64,000 bases of DNA from Diadophis punctatus similis (lineage: Eukaryota > Chordata > Lepidosauria > Squamata > Dipsadidae). The notes under the pieces are model-generated. The model had not been told where the DNA came from and made no database searches. It saw only the letters and a program-made list of their open reading frames with translations. How positions within the stretch are numbered: the stretch's first letter is position 1; the number at the start of each line of letters is the position of its first letter. The position numbers and the translations under genes were made by a program. This document shows, piece by piece, positions 34,594-48,619 of this stretch. The stretch lies in NCBI GenBank assembly GCA_023053685.1, contig JALIGW010000005.1, positions 31,801,480-31,865,479 of the forward strand. The letters run 5' to 3'.

Positions 34594-37185
34594 TATATTT
34601 CCTTAAATAAGATGTAGTGGCCTAGTTCATGGATAACATAAACACCATAAATTATGGTTCATTAATCACAATGGTGGTAAAAAAAAAGAGGCAGCAAGCA
34701 AATAAGTCTCTTAGTTTTGAAATGGATGTACAGAAAAGAACAGATTTACTTAGCTGGAACAAATTCTTGAGGGGGCTGATCTAGGCATATGTGTGATTGG
34801 ATTTTGTAAAAGTATACTTTGTTACTAACAGTTTAATCCTTGACTTATAGGTTGTTCTCATATCTTGATGTTGCTGTTCCATCAGCAATAACATTTACTA
34901 TACTATTTTAAAATATTGTTTACTAATCCTGAAGCTATATACAACTATTTACACAGTTCGCTTGCATTTGTGTTGTGTTGTAATGTTTATTTTTCAGAGC
35001 CAGAACGATTGTTCTGGATGAAACTTGAATAATTTGGGTAGGGATCATCATAGTTCAATAACAAAACATAACTTTATATGTAAAATTAGTCTAATGCATC
35101 GTCTTGGAACCACTATTGCCAATCAATGAGAACAGTAAGGTAGTAATTTGCCTAGATAGAAGGGAATGTCCTTGGTTGTGTCACAATGATCCCTTCAGGT
35201 TGACCTTTGGCCTCCAAACTGATCCCTTATTTCCTTACCCATTTACAGCAATCAGTGTCTCCTCATTAATTTGAAACACTCAGTGTGCCTGGAGAAATGG
35301 ATAATGTTAAGCACCTCTGCTCCTATAGTGTTACAGGCAGGATTTCTTCACATTCCTCATGTAACACCCTTGCTTGGCTCATTGCAAGATGATAAACCAT
35401 CATAAACATTATTTGCATTTGAACTGATTGAATAGCATCAGTTAATGAATGCAAATGTTAATTTTGGGAGGGGAACACAATATTTTCATGAAATAGCAGT
35501 GCATGTTTAGAAATCTAGCTATGGAAAACAAATTGTTTTGTATTGTCTACCATAATTTCTGTCACAGATTACGGTTGAATGACTACAATTTTTGAAAAGG
35601 TTTAAATATGAACCAGGAAGTTCCCACCCCAGAAAATAGGTACGTCTCTTTATATTGATTTTATCTCCATAATTATCTGCTTTCCATGTCAGCCAAAACT
35701 ATAATTTTATTTAAAAATCAAGAGTCAGGAAGAGCTCATATTTCACAAATAGAATTGGCATAACAATGGTCTCCATGTTTCTCTCCTATCACGGATTCTT
35801 CAAAATCTTGAATTTGGTTCTCTCCTCTTTGATGGCAATTGCAAGTATTCCCTATCAATTTGATTAAGTTGGAAAAACCCAAAATTGTAGTAATTTCTTC
35901 TTTTGGAGCTTAGTAGACAAAGTGTGGCCTTTCTTCTACTGTAAGATTTTATTATCATCACAGCAACTTATATGATGGAGTTAATCATGTTTTGACTCCC
36001 AATAGTTCTTTTCTATTAGATACTAACAGTGAGTTTGTATGTACCTATCAAACTGTGGAAAGTACAGTGTTTTAATTTGCATTTCATCTAGCATTGCAAT
36101 GAATTGCATAAGCCCGTGAGAGATAAATTAAAGTAGCTTTCCCCATCCTAGTGCTTTGTATCTGGTTTTGGCACTGCCATCTCAGATAATAGTTCAATGG
36201 AAACACATCTGCTTGCTAATATTGTCTCTGACAGTATGATCACTTCGGTATGCTTGTTTCTTAGGTAATACATTGACTCCATTTTAGATGGTGGCAGAAA
36301 CTGTGCATCTGTCTTTCTCTCTGCTTACTGCATAAAAACTTTTTGATATTGAGAACACAAGTCAACACTGACTATCATGGGTGGGTAGGTGTAAGCATGC
36401 ATTCTTCACTGTGGAAACTGTTCAAGCTTATCAACAAATATTTCAGTTCTTAGTAATTGCTAATAGCTTGGACAGACTGGTGCTATTACATTTCTATTGT
36501 GTAAAAATTACAATCCCCACAATGCCATCTGCCTGGTTTTTTGATTGATCTGGCCACTCCTCTGCTATTCTTTTTTTTTTAATAGCTTAGCTCCATTACT
36601 ATGCAATGAGCAATTCTAAAACTGCATGAATTAACTTGTTTGAAGGAGCAACATTCTCTCCTCCTTTTAAAAAAGATGTTTTGATGAGATTAGATGCTTA
36701 CATACCTGAACTAACCCATCTATGAAATTGTTATGGCAGTTTTAAAACCTCTGTAATGTTCAAGGATAATATAATACAATCTGTTAAATGTGTGGTATAA
36801 TTATGGCATCTTCACTAACATGGTATTTGTTAAACAATAACTTCATGAACAAAACAATAACTGAAGTTCAGTGTGAGTCAGCTAACGTATGTTAGCTTCT
36901 TGTATCTCAGTGACATAGCTTAATATCTGAGACAAAGCAAAAAGTTTTGTGTGTGGGGGGAGAAGAGGACATGATATGTCTCATCTATCAGCTCTAAGGC
37001 AATATCAAGTACATAGCTAAACCATTACATCAGCCCAATACCGCTTTATGTAACATGTCATATTAAACACAGATGTATGTTTTTGCTGGATCAGAGCCTA
37101 TAGGGTTTGCTTTGTTAAGACTATTAGTAAAATTGTGCTTAGTCCAAAGAGTTCCTGGTTGATGGGGGAATAAGTGGTTGGAAGA

Positions 37186-37187
<2 letters not shown>
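34594..37187. other. intergenic DNA
   Basis: Unique AT-rich sequence; holds the 37-bp donor segment at 36631. No coding features. Confidence 0.5.
36631..36667 (+). repeat. 37-bp exact repeat, likely donor copy
   Basis: Begins TTAACTTGTTTGAAGGAGCA; identical to 37476-37512. Confidence 0.93.

Positions 37188-37232
<45 letters not shown>
37188..37232. repeat. (CA)n microsatellite
   Basis: About 22 CA units at the eroded left end of the next element. Confidence 0.97.
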
Positions 37233-37233
<1 letters not shown>

Positions 37234-37239
37234 TCACAG

Positions 37240-37656
37240 TAACCACTTACAAGTAATTCTGTTTATTTAATGATCATTCAAAGTTTCAACAGCACTGAAA
37301 AAAGTGACTTACGACCGTTTTTCACACTTATGACCTTGTACCATCCCCATGGTCACACAACCAACATTCAGACTCTTGGCAACTGACTTGTATTTATGAT
37401 TGAAGTGTCCCAGGGTCATGTGACCTCCTTTTGCGACCATCTGATGAACAAAATCAATAGGGAAGCCGCATTCACTTAACTTGTTTGAAGGAGCAACATT
37501 CTCTCCTCCTTTACTAAGTTACCTTGTTACTAACTTAATAACTGCAGTGATTCACTTAACACCTGTGGCAACAAAGATCGTAAAATGGGGCAAAATTCAC
37601 TTAACAACTGTCTCGTTTAGCAATTGTGGTCATAAGGTGGTCGAGGACTACCTGTA
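37240..37656 (-). mobile_element. Tigger/pogo-like MITE with an internal 37-bp insertion
   Basis: Reverse orientation of 9047-9430: AGTGACTTACGACCGTTTTT, GGCAACTGACTTGTATTTAT, repeated TTCACTTAAC and end GGTCGAGGACTACCTGTA. The stretch 37476-37512 is foreign to the family. Confidence 0.8.
37476..37512 (+). repeat. 37-bp exact repeat inserted in the Tigger-like element
   Basis: Identical to 36631-36667, 845 bp upstream. The family consensus implied by 9047-9430 lacks it. Confidence 0.9.
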
Positions 37657-39910
37657 CCTGATTCCTGGTGTGGATATTTCTTGCTTCCAGAGAATGCCTG
37701 CCTGCAATTATATGAGCAAACTATTTAGCCTCTATATTATCAGAGCTACACAACAGATGTAAAGTGCTGGAATAAGAAGATCTTTCCCTTGCAACCAAAG
37801 TATCCTTTGTTGCTAGCTTTACTTAAGGAGGTTCATGTTTGTTGAGGTTTTTATTATTTTTCTATGATATAATTTTGAATTGTACTTTGCTCTGAAGCCC
37901 AAAAAGGTTATGGATAGTGTTGTGTATATATACTCAATGTTTTAGTTCACTTTTTTGTGCATATGAATATGAATACAAGAGCCCACAACAGGCAGGGACT
38001 TAGATGAGCAGAATTCTTTGACGTCCATTGCCTTTTAGCGATTAAGAATGGGTGCTGCAGAATTTCAGTCCTAACCATCATGCTAAATAAAACGAGGGAC
38101 AATGAGTAATATAGTCCTACACCATCAGGAAGGCTGTGTGTTGCTTATCCTTATCCTAAGTGGTTCAGGGTCCTATGGGCCCAGGGGGATGCTATATGTT
38201 CCTGTCATACCTGCCCAACCCAAAGCTCCAAGGTGTCCAATATTTTTGAAACTGCATCTAAGAGTCTTTTCCAATGTTGCCAACCACTGTAACTGTTAAT
38301 GTGACAAGATAAAATGATTAAGTACACGGAGAGCAGACATATTTGTGTAAATGTAAAGCACATCAGATTTGGGATTTGTCCTGGCCTGATCAGTTTTTAG
38401 AGCATTGTTCTTGCTGGTCCATTTAAAGGCCAAGTGTGTGATCTGAAAATCCACCATTTTCAGTATACATTCTAGATTAAGTATTGACTAAGTTCAAATT
38501 CCAATGGGATACAGACCCTTATGCCATATCTTAAACTAATTTTGAGATTGTCATCCGTAATTCAGGAAAACAAAATTTAAAATATCACAGGAGTTACAGA
38601 ATGGTTCACAGTTTATGGGAACTTTGCCCAAGTTCCCAGATAAATATGATACCTGCAGACTATTAGCAGATAACTCTCTGCAACTGATTTTATCTAACGT
38701 TTGAATTTGGGAGCCTATCTAACATTCGCCATTATAAATTATTTTCTGCCTGTAAATAATTTGGATGGTGTTCTCATACTGACTCACAATATATTCAGTA
38801 CAATTTAATTGTACCACCACAGTAAATTTCATAGAAAACACTTTACATTTGCAGTGAGTGATGTTTGCAGAAGTGAAACATTCTGGAGACTGAAAAGCAT
38901 TAATTATACTTGAAATTCCTTATGTAAATCTCTCAAGGATCAATAATTTATCTCAATTAGTCTTTTATAAGGTATTAAAAAGGCAAAACAAACATACCAA
39001 CCAAAGTTTATAAAACTTTCATTTGAAGAAATTTGTCTAGTATCAACATTATCAGATCAGTTTTGAATTATTTTGTGCCCAGTGGTTGTGCATTTATGCA
39101 GAATATGTCTCTGTAATTACAATGACACATTCTTTTTATTCCTTTAGAGAAAGAGATAGAAGCAAGGGGACTGTATAATTTTGGAAGGAAAACAAGTGGA
39201 ATTATTCTGTATGAACAAGTTGAACTGTAAGGTTCTTTTATGCCATCAATAAGGCTGAAAACATAATCTACATAGTTAATGTAGCCACTGAGTTGTCACT
39301 TAATTAACCCAGAACATTTAGGAGCACTTATATAATACAATAATTTTTAAAGTGTAGTATGTAATCAGTAAAAGAAGAGAAGCAGCAATTAACTATCAAA
39401 CTTTGTTATAGGTGAAATTTTTCATCTATATCCTTTCACCTTCCAAAATTTATGTTAATAATTTAAATCTAAGAATTTAAATTAGGAATAATTTAAACCT
39501 GTGGGGCCAAATAATATTATTAAAACTAATAGCATTTTCACAGTTTTGCTGATATGGTTATGGCCTTATTGGGTTCAGCACTGTGGCAGAAGGATGAATT
39601 CACAGAACTTCTAAGAATTAATCTTTCCCCATGGTCCAATGTTTTACCAAATTAACCCCATCCATTCAGGTAGCTTTAAAATATGCATATATTTTGTTGC
39701 TATAAATAAACTTCTTTTTAGTATTTTCTGTAAGATGCAGAACATTGGAAAAGATTATTTCTGTAAATAAGAGGGTTTGTGAAACTGCCTTCTGGGTGTT
39801 CATGGTGATTCCAGTCTAGACAAAGACAAATCAAAAGGGAAGCAGCATACTATGCATTGGCAAAGTGGATTGTATAAACCTTGAATGTTTCACCATGACA
39901 CATATTGTTT
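37657..39910. other. intergenic DNA
   Basis: Unique-looking, with short AT-rich repeats at 39455-39495 (AATTTAAAT). No gene. Confidence 0.5.
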
Positions 39911-40012
39911 AAGATAGCATTTCTCAACTTTAGCAACTTTAAGACTATGGATTTCAACTCTCAGAATTCCTTAGACACACATCTTAAAATTGCTGTGGTT
40001 TAGAAAGGCTGA
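39911..40012. mobile_element. GGCAACTTTAAGA-family MITE, degenerate
   Basis: AGCATTTCTCAACTTTAGCA, CAACTTTAAGACTATGGATT and CAACTCTCAGAATTCC, then CATCTTAAAATTGCTG and TTAGAAAGGCTG as the reverse arm with a deletion. Confidence 0.6.
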
Positions 40013-41345
40013 CATAAGGACTTGTAAACTAGATAAAATGTATCATATTTTATCAATATAAAATTGAAAAAGAGAGGGTGCTGCCTTTGGCTGATCCAAA
40101 CTACTTGGTCTCCTGACCAGAAAGTTTCCCATAAGTTCTGGCAGCTATTTACCAGTGTTTCAGGCAAAGGGATTACAAGCTTAATTTGAGGTAGCCAAGG
40201 AAGAAGATCAGAACTTCTGGAAACCAACAATATGTTCCTTAACAAGTTATAGTTATTCAGTCTTTATTAATATAATTTTTGACTCTTTTAGACTTGTGTA
40301 CCTAAACAAGATGTTATAACTGCAGTACTGTATGTGATAGCTAATAAGCAGGACTGGTTGATGGTCATAATATGGTTGGTAAGCTTATTTATTTGCAGTT
40401 TTGTGATCCAATAAATTACCGTATATTCTGAGTCAAATTAATATTAATTAATGTTAAGGCACCAGTGTAGAAAGAGGGAGACCGAGAGTTTAAATCCTGC
40501 CTTAGCCCTTAAAGCTAGCTGGGTAACTCTGGATCAGTCACTCACTCTCAGTCCAACTCAGTTCACCGGGGAGATAGGAGAAAGGAATATTGGGTATGCT
40601 TGCTGCCTTGAATTATTTGTAAAAATAATAAAGGTGGCATAATAAACAAGCAAATAAAATAACAATTTTGACATTGTAATACCAAACAAACAAGAACAAA
40701 AACATACACTGGAATTTCATGTCTTTATTCCTATCTGATAGTTTTCTTCTTACAGTGTCGTATACATACTCTGTGCTCCACATCTCATAGGAGAATAACT
40801 CTGGGTGAAGTGATGAGGTTGCCATGTGTGCAAGCTCATTTAAAGACTGAAAAAGGTTGGTAAAAGAAGACTGCATTTGTATATGCAAAAGAGAAACTCA
40901 TTAATAGACAAAGTATGGCCATTTTTATAAACCACCAAGAAAACACTTAACAAATCGCAGAAGCCAGTTTTCCTAAAGCAGCTTTACACTGTTGTTTAAA
41001 TGATACCTAAAAAGGAATAAGCAAAGAGATCATCTACATGGATGGAGAAAACAAGTCCATGATTACTTGTGAAATGAATGGGAAATCATTATTTATTTAT
41101 TACTTAATATGGATTCAGTCCACCCAATAACTGAAATGATTATACAACACATGGCATGAGTCACTATTACTGATTTATACAGTGTGTTGCTGATGTAGAC
41201 CCTTGTGATTAAATAAACATTGGCATCATACTTTGGAAATGACCACACACATTTTTTCCATGGAAGCTATATCTGTATATAAAAACAATGTGTGTGAAGT
41301 TGTTGTTAAGATTATCTGTTTCTAATGAATCAAATCAACTGTGAA
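40013..41345. other. intergenic DNA around a MIR-like SINE
   Basis: Apart from the SINE at 40455-40640, nothing recognised. Confidence 0.5.
40455..40640 (+). mobile_element. MIR-like (CORE-type) SINE
   Basis: GACCGAGAGTTTAAATCCTG, AGCTAGCTGGGTAACTCTGG and ATCAGTCACTCACTCTCAGT follow the MIR body order; the end is TGAATTATTTGTAAAAATAA then AAAGGTGGCATAA. Confidence 0.6.
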
Positions 41346-41430
41346 CAGGGGTGGGTTCCAGTTACCTTTGCTACCGGTGCGCATCACAACATCCCCTTCC
41401 GTGATTTTACTTCTGCACATGCTCAGAAGG
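41346..41430 (+). mobile_element. left end of a GTGGGTTCC-family MITE
   Basis: CAGGGGTGGGTTCCAGTTAC and CTTCTGCACATGCTCAGAAG; the right half is replaced by another repeat. Confidence 0.7.
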
Positions 41431-41499
41431 AAGTTTCAGCCCGAAACACAACTGAAGGTGCTTCTCAGCTGTGCTTTGGATGAAGAAATAAAGGTCGGT

Positions 41500-41572
41500 A
41501 TTAGTTTGGGTAACAAACATATTCAAGAAAACAATCAAGCTCAGAGAGCATCAAGACCCCTGAAAGATGACA
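41500..41572 (+). repeat. second copy of the AAGCTCAGAGAGCA repeat
   Basis: TTAGTTTGGGTAACAAACAT, TTCAAGAAAACAATCAAGCT, CAGAGAGCATCAAGACCCCT parallel 27010-27080. Confidence 0.5.
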
Positions 41573-43486
41573 GAATATAAGAATAATTTCATTTTTCATT
41601 TTCCTAAATAGAACTCCTCAGTTTTAAGAACTTGGCTAATAGACCATTGATTCATGGTATGTAGGATAATGCAGCAACAATTTAAAATCTTTCCTATATA
41701 TGAAGTATTTAGTTCTTTTAATATACATCTTCTGAGAAGATGGGTTTTCAGCAGTCTGGCCCTATCCACCATGACCAGAGGGAATTATGGATTCTTTATT
41801 ATGGATTTCCATATAAGTTAAAGCAGTTACTCTGTCTTGACTAAAGACGGTTTTGAACATGAATGCAGCCATGACAGAATCAGCCACTGCCTGCATTTCC
41901 AAGAACTTGCCTAAACTTAACACGTTATTAAAGAAAATTCTGCATTCTCCTCTTGAAATTTGAGCGTCTTCAGTGTCTTCATTTCCCTTTCCTTGTGAGC
42001 TTGTTTTCTAAACCCTTTCTTCAGCCTGGTGTTTACAGGTGGCTTAACCAAATAGATGCAATATAGCAAATTCATGACTGGTTCTTCCAACGAGTTTTTA
42101 TCCAGCTAAAGGCAGACGTGAAGAATGGAAGGGTCCTTGGGGGAACATTGTCAGTGATGGCAGGAAGGTCATAGTTTCCCCATGCTGTTTTTTTCAGATC
42201 TCTCCCTATGAGCTCACATTCCCCTCCCCCACGACCCAGTGCAATGGAGGGGGGGGGGAATCAAGGTCTCTGCACTAGGCCTGCATTTTAGCAGCTTCAT
42301 AAGGAGAATTAGACTAAGACCAGAGGAAAAACACTTGCTGAAGCAGTAGGTGTCTTTGCTCTCAAACGGCACTTTCCATGAAAAAGGGGAACGTACTCAG
42401 AGATCTAATCTTGGATCTTCCTGATAACTCTTATTTGATAATTTAGAGACATTTGGGAGGGCAAAATGCCAGCTGGCACAAGGAAATAATAATTTAAAGG
42501 CAAACATTTGTCTTTCTTCGTGTGCTGTGATTGCTTGGATGGATATCTCTAGTACTGGCATCTAATGCAATGATTGTGACAATATTTCTCCGTCTCATTT
42601 TCAGGTGGCTGAATCAGGCTTTCTTTAATATGGGCTGTTTATTTAGCAAAATAAAAGCAACTGTTTAAATAGCACTACTTTGAATACTGTTCCTGGTTTT
42701 TTGAAAGCCAAATTATTATTTATACAAAAGCAAGTACGTATACTTCATCTTTCTTCCTTCAAGATTTTTGCAGCTTCTGAATGCAAGCCAGTGAGCCATA
42801 GTAATCCATAACTCTGTTAGGAAAACTGCTTGACACTATTTAGGAAGCTCATAATACTATATTTTTGATGCATTATATGAGAAGAGTTTTGGCAAATTGG
42901 ATTGTCCAAAGAGAATTGAAACACTAACATTGTGTGTTTGTTTGCCACGATGGCTGTGTGAATGAATTTCATTTCACTTGCTGATGTGACCATTGCAAAT
43001 CTATTTTTAGATGTCTAATCCTTCCAGTAGAACATGTCTTCTTTTTCTGATTAGTACAAAGCTGGCTGCTACTCAAATGATAATTACATCCCAGGCCATC
43101 ACCTATCACAAGCCAACAAACAAGATGTTAAGCTATTTTAACTCTTGCATGCCAACTAATGCTGTTGCTGGTTTTATACTGAGCCACAGCAGCTGAGCAG
43201 AGATACAAAACGCTTTGAGATAACCATGGTGAAATCAATCACAGCAATTCTCCAAATCAAAACAATAAAAGGATGCCTTTCAACCTCATTTCATGAACTT
43301 TATCAGTAGGTTCAGGAAACACATTTAAATGTTATGGACTTGCTATTTTGGAATTATAAACTTACTCTTTTCCTGTAGTGTTTGAGAATCTGTGCCGGTA
43401 AATGAGTCCTTAATGCCACTCTGTTATGACTGTATAGTAAAAAAAAAACCTCAGTGCAGATTTCTTTGCCTCTGCCTAACTTTGCA
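41573..43486. other. intergenic DNA
   Basis: An 11-G run near 42249; otherwise unique-looking. Confidence 0.5.
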
Positions 43487-43560
43487 GGGGTCTCCAACCT
43501 TGGCAACTTTACAACTTGTGGACTTCAACTCCCAGAATTCCTCAGCCAGCATGTGTGTAC
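43487..43560. mobile_element. fragment of the GGCAACTTTAAGA MITE
   Basis: GGTCTCCAACCTTGGCAACT and CTTCAACTCCCAGAATTCCT, one arm only. Confidence 0.65.
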
Positions 43561-46424
43561 CCCTGGAAAGAGCCTATCTCTCCAACTTGACACGTTAAAA
43601 AACAAAGGAGGAAATCCACCCACTTAGCCAGATGAGAAAATGCCTTAAAGTAGGAAAGCAGATTTCCTTAGAAGTTACTAATAAAATCCAAGCTTCAGAT
43701 GGGGCTTAAAAAGGAATGCATAGAAATAACATAGATATATGTTAAGTATTTGTACTTGAAATTATAGCTGTCCCCAGTGAAAAATGTATCTCACCATAAA
43801 AATAGCACAGGCTGTTGCAAATGATTGATTGATTGGATTGCACCCCATGGATATCACAAAGGCCAAGTTGGCATTCTTTGCATACTGATGTGTATGGCTT
43901 AGATAGTCATGACTATTATTCCCTGACCACTTTGGCAGAATCTGCTCCTGTACTTTCTTGTATATTTTCAGTGTAAAGGTCAATACTTCACCTAAGTGTA
44001 CCCTGAAAATTGGCCATTACTCTATCTGTTACCATTTAGAATAATTCAGTGTGATTTTAAAAAAATCTTATTTAAAGTAACTTTCAAACTCCTCCTTCTC
44101 CAAGAGAGTACATTTTTTTTTTCATTAAGGAAGATAAAAATATGGCGGGCTTGATTCATTCCTAACACGGTTAAGGATTTCTCTGTGGTCTTGTGAATAT
44201 TATGTAATCTTTCAAAATGGATTTGTCTTTCTATGAAATGGTGATCATAGTAATGACAAGCTGATGTTAATAACCTTTATATCAAGTTTGGCCACTGCTT
44301 AAAGTGACACTGGATCTGTAATAAGCAGCTCTGAAACATTCCTCCGGATCATTGGTAGCTAGCTGGTGGCCACAGCCACCCTTATCCTAACCATTCATGT
44401 TCCTGGAAATTTCACTGTATGGGTGTTGACAAGCTCTTGCTGCTTTCATCAAAAAGACAAAGGCACGATCATGCTACTGGTCCATAATATCCCTTTAAAA
44501 TATTTGTAATGTATATTGCGCTGTACATTGTATAAGGATCTACAAAAGGGAATGATGCTACTTTCATTCTTCTGTGCCCCTTGTTCCTCCTTGAAGAGAT
44601 GTCTGCTTCACTACTTTTCTCTTACTCTCAGTAAGGCTGATTTATTGCTTATTACCAGTTTATTTCTAATTAAAGGAATAAAGCTTATGTTTTATTTATT
44701 TGTTAATAAAAAAACTAACTGCAAACTGCTTTTGAAAGTGTAAAACACTTACTTACTCTTACAGGGGATGAAGGATCGTTGGATCAGACTAATCCAAAAC
44801 ACAGAGGCCAAATATATTTTCATGCTCATCCTGGCTCCGCTTACATGGTGTCGGTATGAATAAAGAAACTGGCAAAAATACAGGGGATCATGCATTTAGC
44901 AATGACCGAAACCCATGCCATTCTTCTTGTTCCCATTATCATTCCTGCCACGTGGAACATAACATCCAAAGTGGACAAAGTATTTTTGAAGTCTCCTTTG
45001 GAACTAAGTTAAAGAAATAGGACATACAATTGGGGTCTAAAAGGAAGGGCTAATGATAATAATTTTGACATAATTCTCAAGCTCATCACATATCCTATTT
45101 GAATAGGATGGTCAGTGTGAATAGGTTAGGATATAACAAGGTGAAACAGAAAAAAACCCTACTTGATTAGGAACTAAAAACATAGTTTGAGACAGAAAAT
45201 ATTCTTATTACAGAGTGCAGAACTATAATGAGCATATTTTTTTACAGTTATAGGCATGTCATTATAGATGCTTTGGATATTACAGTATTAATCCTTCTTA
45301 AATGGAAGAAAATAGACAAGAAGACCTATTAAGGTCAACATATTTCAGCTGCTGTGATTGCTGATTGTGATTTATTTCCCCCCCTCTCTCTTCACTCCGT
45401 TAGTTATCCAAACTTCAATCCAAATGTATGTGATATTTTTGCACTTTTGACTACAGCTCCTTTGTTAATTTATGTCTGGTTTGCTTCAAAGAGAGATCCA
45501 TCATGGATGTTTGGATTCCCTGCCTCACACTATTCCAGCTGTCCTGCAACTCTTTCTTGGGCATGCTTTTTCATTTTTTAAGAACACGCTGTACTGAAAT
45601 AATAATCCAGAATAAAGTGTTTGCCAATAATCTTTCCATATTTCCTGTACACATGGAGACAAATGTGTGATAGAATCCATACATTTAATTCTATTTAGTT
45701 GACGCTGCTTTGAAACTAATGCTAGGCAAATAAAATCAGCCTTAGTTGTACATGTAATTCAGGGCATTAAGTTTATTAAGCCTCTGTAATTAAAAGCATA
45801 AACCCTAGCTGGATTTTGCAAATGTCATCTCACAGATGATAACAGGATTAAAGATGCAATACTGTCTGCAATACTGTCTGCACTTACCTGGGAACAAACT
45901 CACGAAACCTCCATAGGATTGTGCTGTGAATCATCTTAGGAACAGTTAGTGGGCTGCATTTTGCAGATAAGCATTTTAAAAGGTACAGATTCACAGTTTA
46001 AATTCATTAATGGCCATTCTGAATCTTTGAATAGGTTATAAACAAAATGTTTAAGTTTAAAATAAACTCAAAGAATGTCACTACATTAGGGCACTATTTT
46101 TTTTTTCTTATTCAGAAACTCTTATTCAGAGTTTATCAAAAAGTGTCCAACAAACTCATAGCTAAACTAGGCTCATCTTGATGTATAAATTAGTTCATCA
46201 TGATGAATTAGCAACAGGGAGGAAGGTAGATGATGCATGTTTGCTAGAATATCAGACTCCAACCAGATAGTCCTGCAAGAGTATGCATACTCTCCAATTA
46301 TCACACTTGCATTTGAGTTATGTACCCTTCCTTGAACGTGTTCAGTGGTTTAGGAAATGAGGATTCGTTACACATTTATGTTCAAAGAACTTATGCTCCA
46401 TAGATGCCTTCCACATTTTTTTCT
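43561..46424. other. intergenic DNA
   Basis: GATT repeats at 43823-43837 and a tandem GCAATACTGTCT pair at 45856-45880. No gene. Confidence 0.5.
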
Positions 46425-46550
46425 TCACAACATCAACCTAGTGAGGTAGGGAAAGATTGCTAGTTAATGCATAGCTTGAGTTAAACCAGTGAACCTCATG
46501 GCCAAGTCAACAACTGAAATTTAGGTCACCCAATGTAATAGCCACTGCAG
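46425..46550 (-). mobile_element. MIR-like SINE relic
   Basis: Plus strand order CACAACATCAACCTAGTGAG, GTAGGGA, AACCTCATGGCCAAGTCAAC and TTTAGGTCACCCAATG follows the inverse MIR-like body, strongly diverged. Confidence 0.45.
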
Positions 46551-47987
46551 AAGATTAATTTATTTTTCCCCAGGAATGGTGAACACTCTATAACATTGTA
46601 GCAAACATGCTATTTATTAATCTATGCATTAATCTTTGGGTTGGAACAAATGGTTTTTACACAATATATAAATCTGATTAATTCACTATTTGTTTGGATG
46701 CAAGTTAAATCTTTAGCTGACTGGGAAACTGTCCATGCAGATAGATATTGTGAGTTGTGATCGATGAGAAATTAAAAGTGTGACAATGTTTACATGAATA
46801 AACCAATTCCAGAATATAGGCGAATCAGATTGGTAAATGCATACTCATAATCACACTTTCCCAAATTTTGTATTCATTTCAGCATTTTTAAATTGTGCAC
46901 AAATTTATATTCAACAAAATCAGAGATTCCAAAACATCAAAAAACAAAACAGAATTATTTCTTGCCATCATATATTTTCTCCATGGGTGAAATTCTCTGT
47001 TAATAGTTGGAACACCAGAATTGTATTTACCAGAGCCAGGTCGTGTTTTTGATAAATTAAAATGACTTTATTAAGAAATGAACTTGAATACCACATTTTT
47101 TTTAAAAAGCCCTACAGCCTGGAATGTATTCAATGAAATTTACTCCAACATGACATAAGTACATAAAAAAGCCTTCAAGTTCAAAATAAAGACTTTCCAT
47201 GCCATACTATATTCCATTCGTATATTTCATTTATTGGATTGCACCATTAATCAATCAATCCACTGGAACACATATATTTAATGGACTAAATTCTCCTTAA
47301 TAGACTAATAGTCTTAATATTCTTGAGTCATTTGGAAACTTAATAAACTTTCAAGAATTTAGATTTAGTACTGGGGAATTACAGTCAAAAGTAGCACCAA
47401 GGGTGGGGCATTTAATGGTCTTGTTGATGTCCCTGACTTACAAATTCCCAGCATGCTGCATGAGATTGCTGGGAATTATAGTTCAACAATGACTGCAGAG
47501 CCTCAAATTCCCCAATGCTGATTTAAATAATTTTTCATCACAAAGCACATATTTTACTTAAATGACAAGTGACCTACCTTCACCCAATGTTGTTCATATT
47601 GGGCATCCTTAGACAAATGCAAGGCCATCCTTTTATAGACTCCATAATGGAGGCTGTGATATGGCTTTGCATGGAAATTAATGCTTTTATACTTCCTTCT
47701 TCTCAAATTGATGATAAGCAAATTCCATGTAAGTGTCTAAGCAAAGGGAAGGGGAAGGAAAGCATGTAACATTAAATGATGCTGAAAAAGCTTAACAGCT
47801 GCCTTGAATGGTGACTTTTCTGATTAAGCATCATCTCTACAGTGCTGTGAAGAAGAAAATATTACACAATAGATACGTAGGACATCAGGGCAAAATGAAA
47901 GACATCTGGTTCAGGCCACTTGGTGTTCAGCATTTCTGTTGACTTGAAGCATAGCACCAAGCTATGCTTAACTCAGTGCAAACATGG
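46551..47987. other. intergenic DNA
   Basis: Small inverted repeat AATTCCCAGCATGC ... TTGCTGGGAATT at 47443-47479, probably a MITE relic; otherwise nothing. Confidence 0.5.
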
Positions 47988-48068
47988 ACCCAGATTGTTG
48001 GGGGCAATATGCTGACTCTGTAAACTGCTTAGAAAGGGCTGTAAAAGCACTGTGGTATATAAGCATAA
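47988..48068 (+). mobile_element. 3' fragment of a squamate SINE
   Basis: GACCCAGATTGTTGGGGGCA, ATATGCTGACTCTGTAAACT, AAAGCACTGTGGTATATAAG. Confidence 0.85.
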
Positions 48069-48611
48069 CATTACTTATCTGGAAATATTTCCATATCACC
48101 TGTATGTAAAAAAACTCTCACATCAAGGGAAAAGCCTAACCACAAAATACACATATCACGACAGGATGATAGCTTGGTTGAAAAGTCCTTATTGAACTCC
48201 AGACATCATCAGGTCTAAAACAATGGTGAGTCGGTAGATACACCCCTGGGATAAGCAACTTCCCCTGTTTCTATTCAGAAAGCAATAAATTTCTGATGCG
48301 CCTTCCAACAAAATGCATTTCTTCATGTGCGTTCCGTGATTATGTGGCAGATTTGTGTCATACTCCCTTCCTGTACAGCTGAATTTGCTGTTAAAAATGG
48401 TGTTAATACAGTGTGAAAAAGCATCACATGTAAACAAGCAGAGAACCCACATAACTGTAGAAAAAGCTTTTATTTTGGTAAGGATGGTATCTGATTATAA
48501 ATTAATTTTTCTTTTTCTATACTACAGATACGAAATATTATCTGTAAACAATATTTCCTTACCTACAATATTTCCTTACCTATATTATAATCTTTCTGCA
48601 ATGGAAATGAC
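48069..48611. other. intergenic DNA
   Basis: TTTCCTTACCTA repeated in tandem at 48555-48583. Nothing else. Confidence 0.5.
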
Positions 48612-48619
48612 ATTACAAC

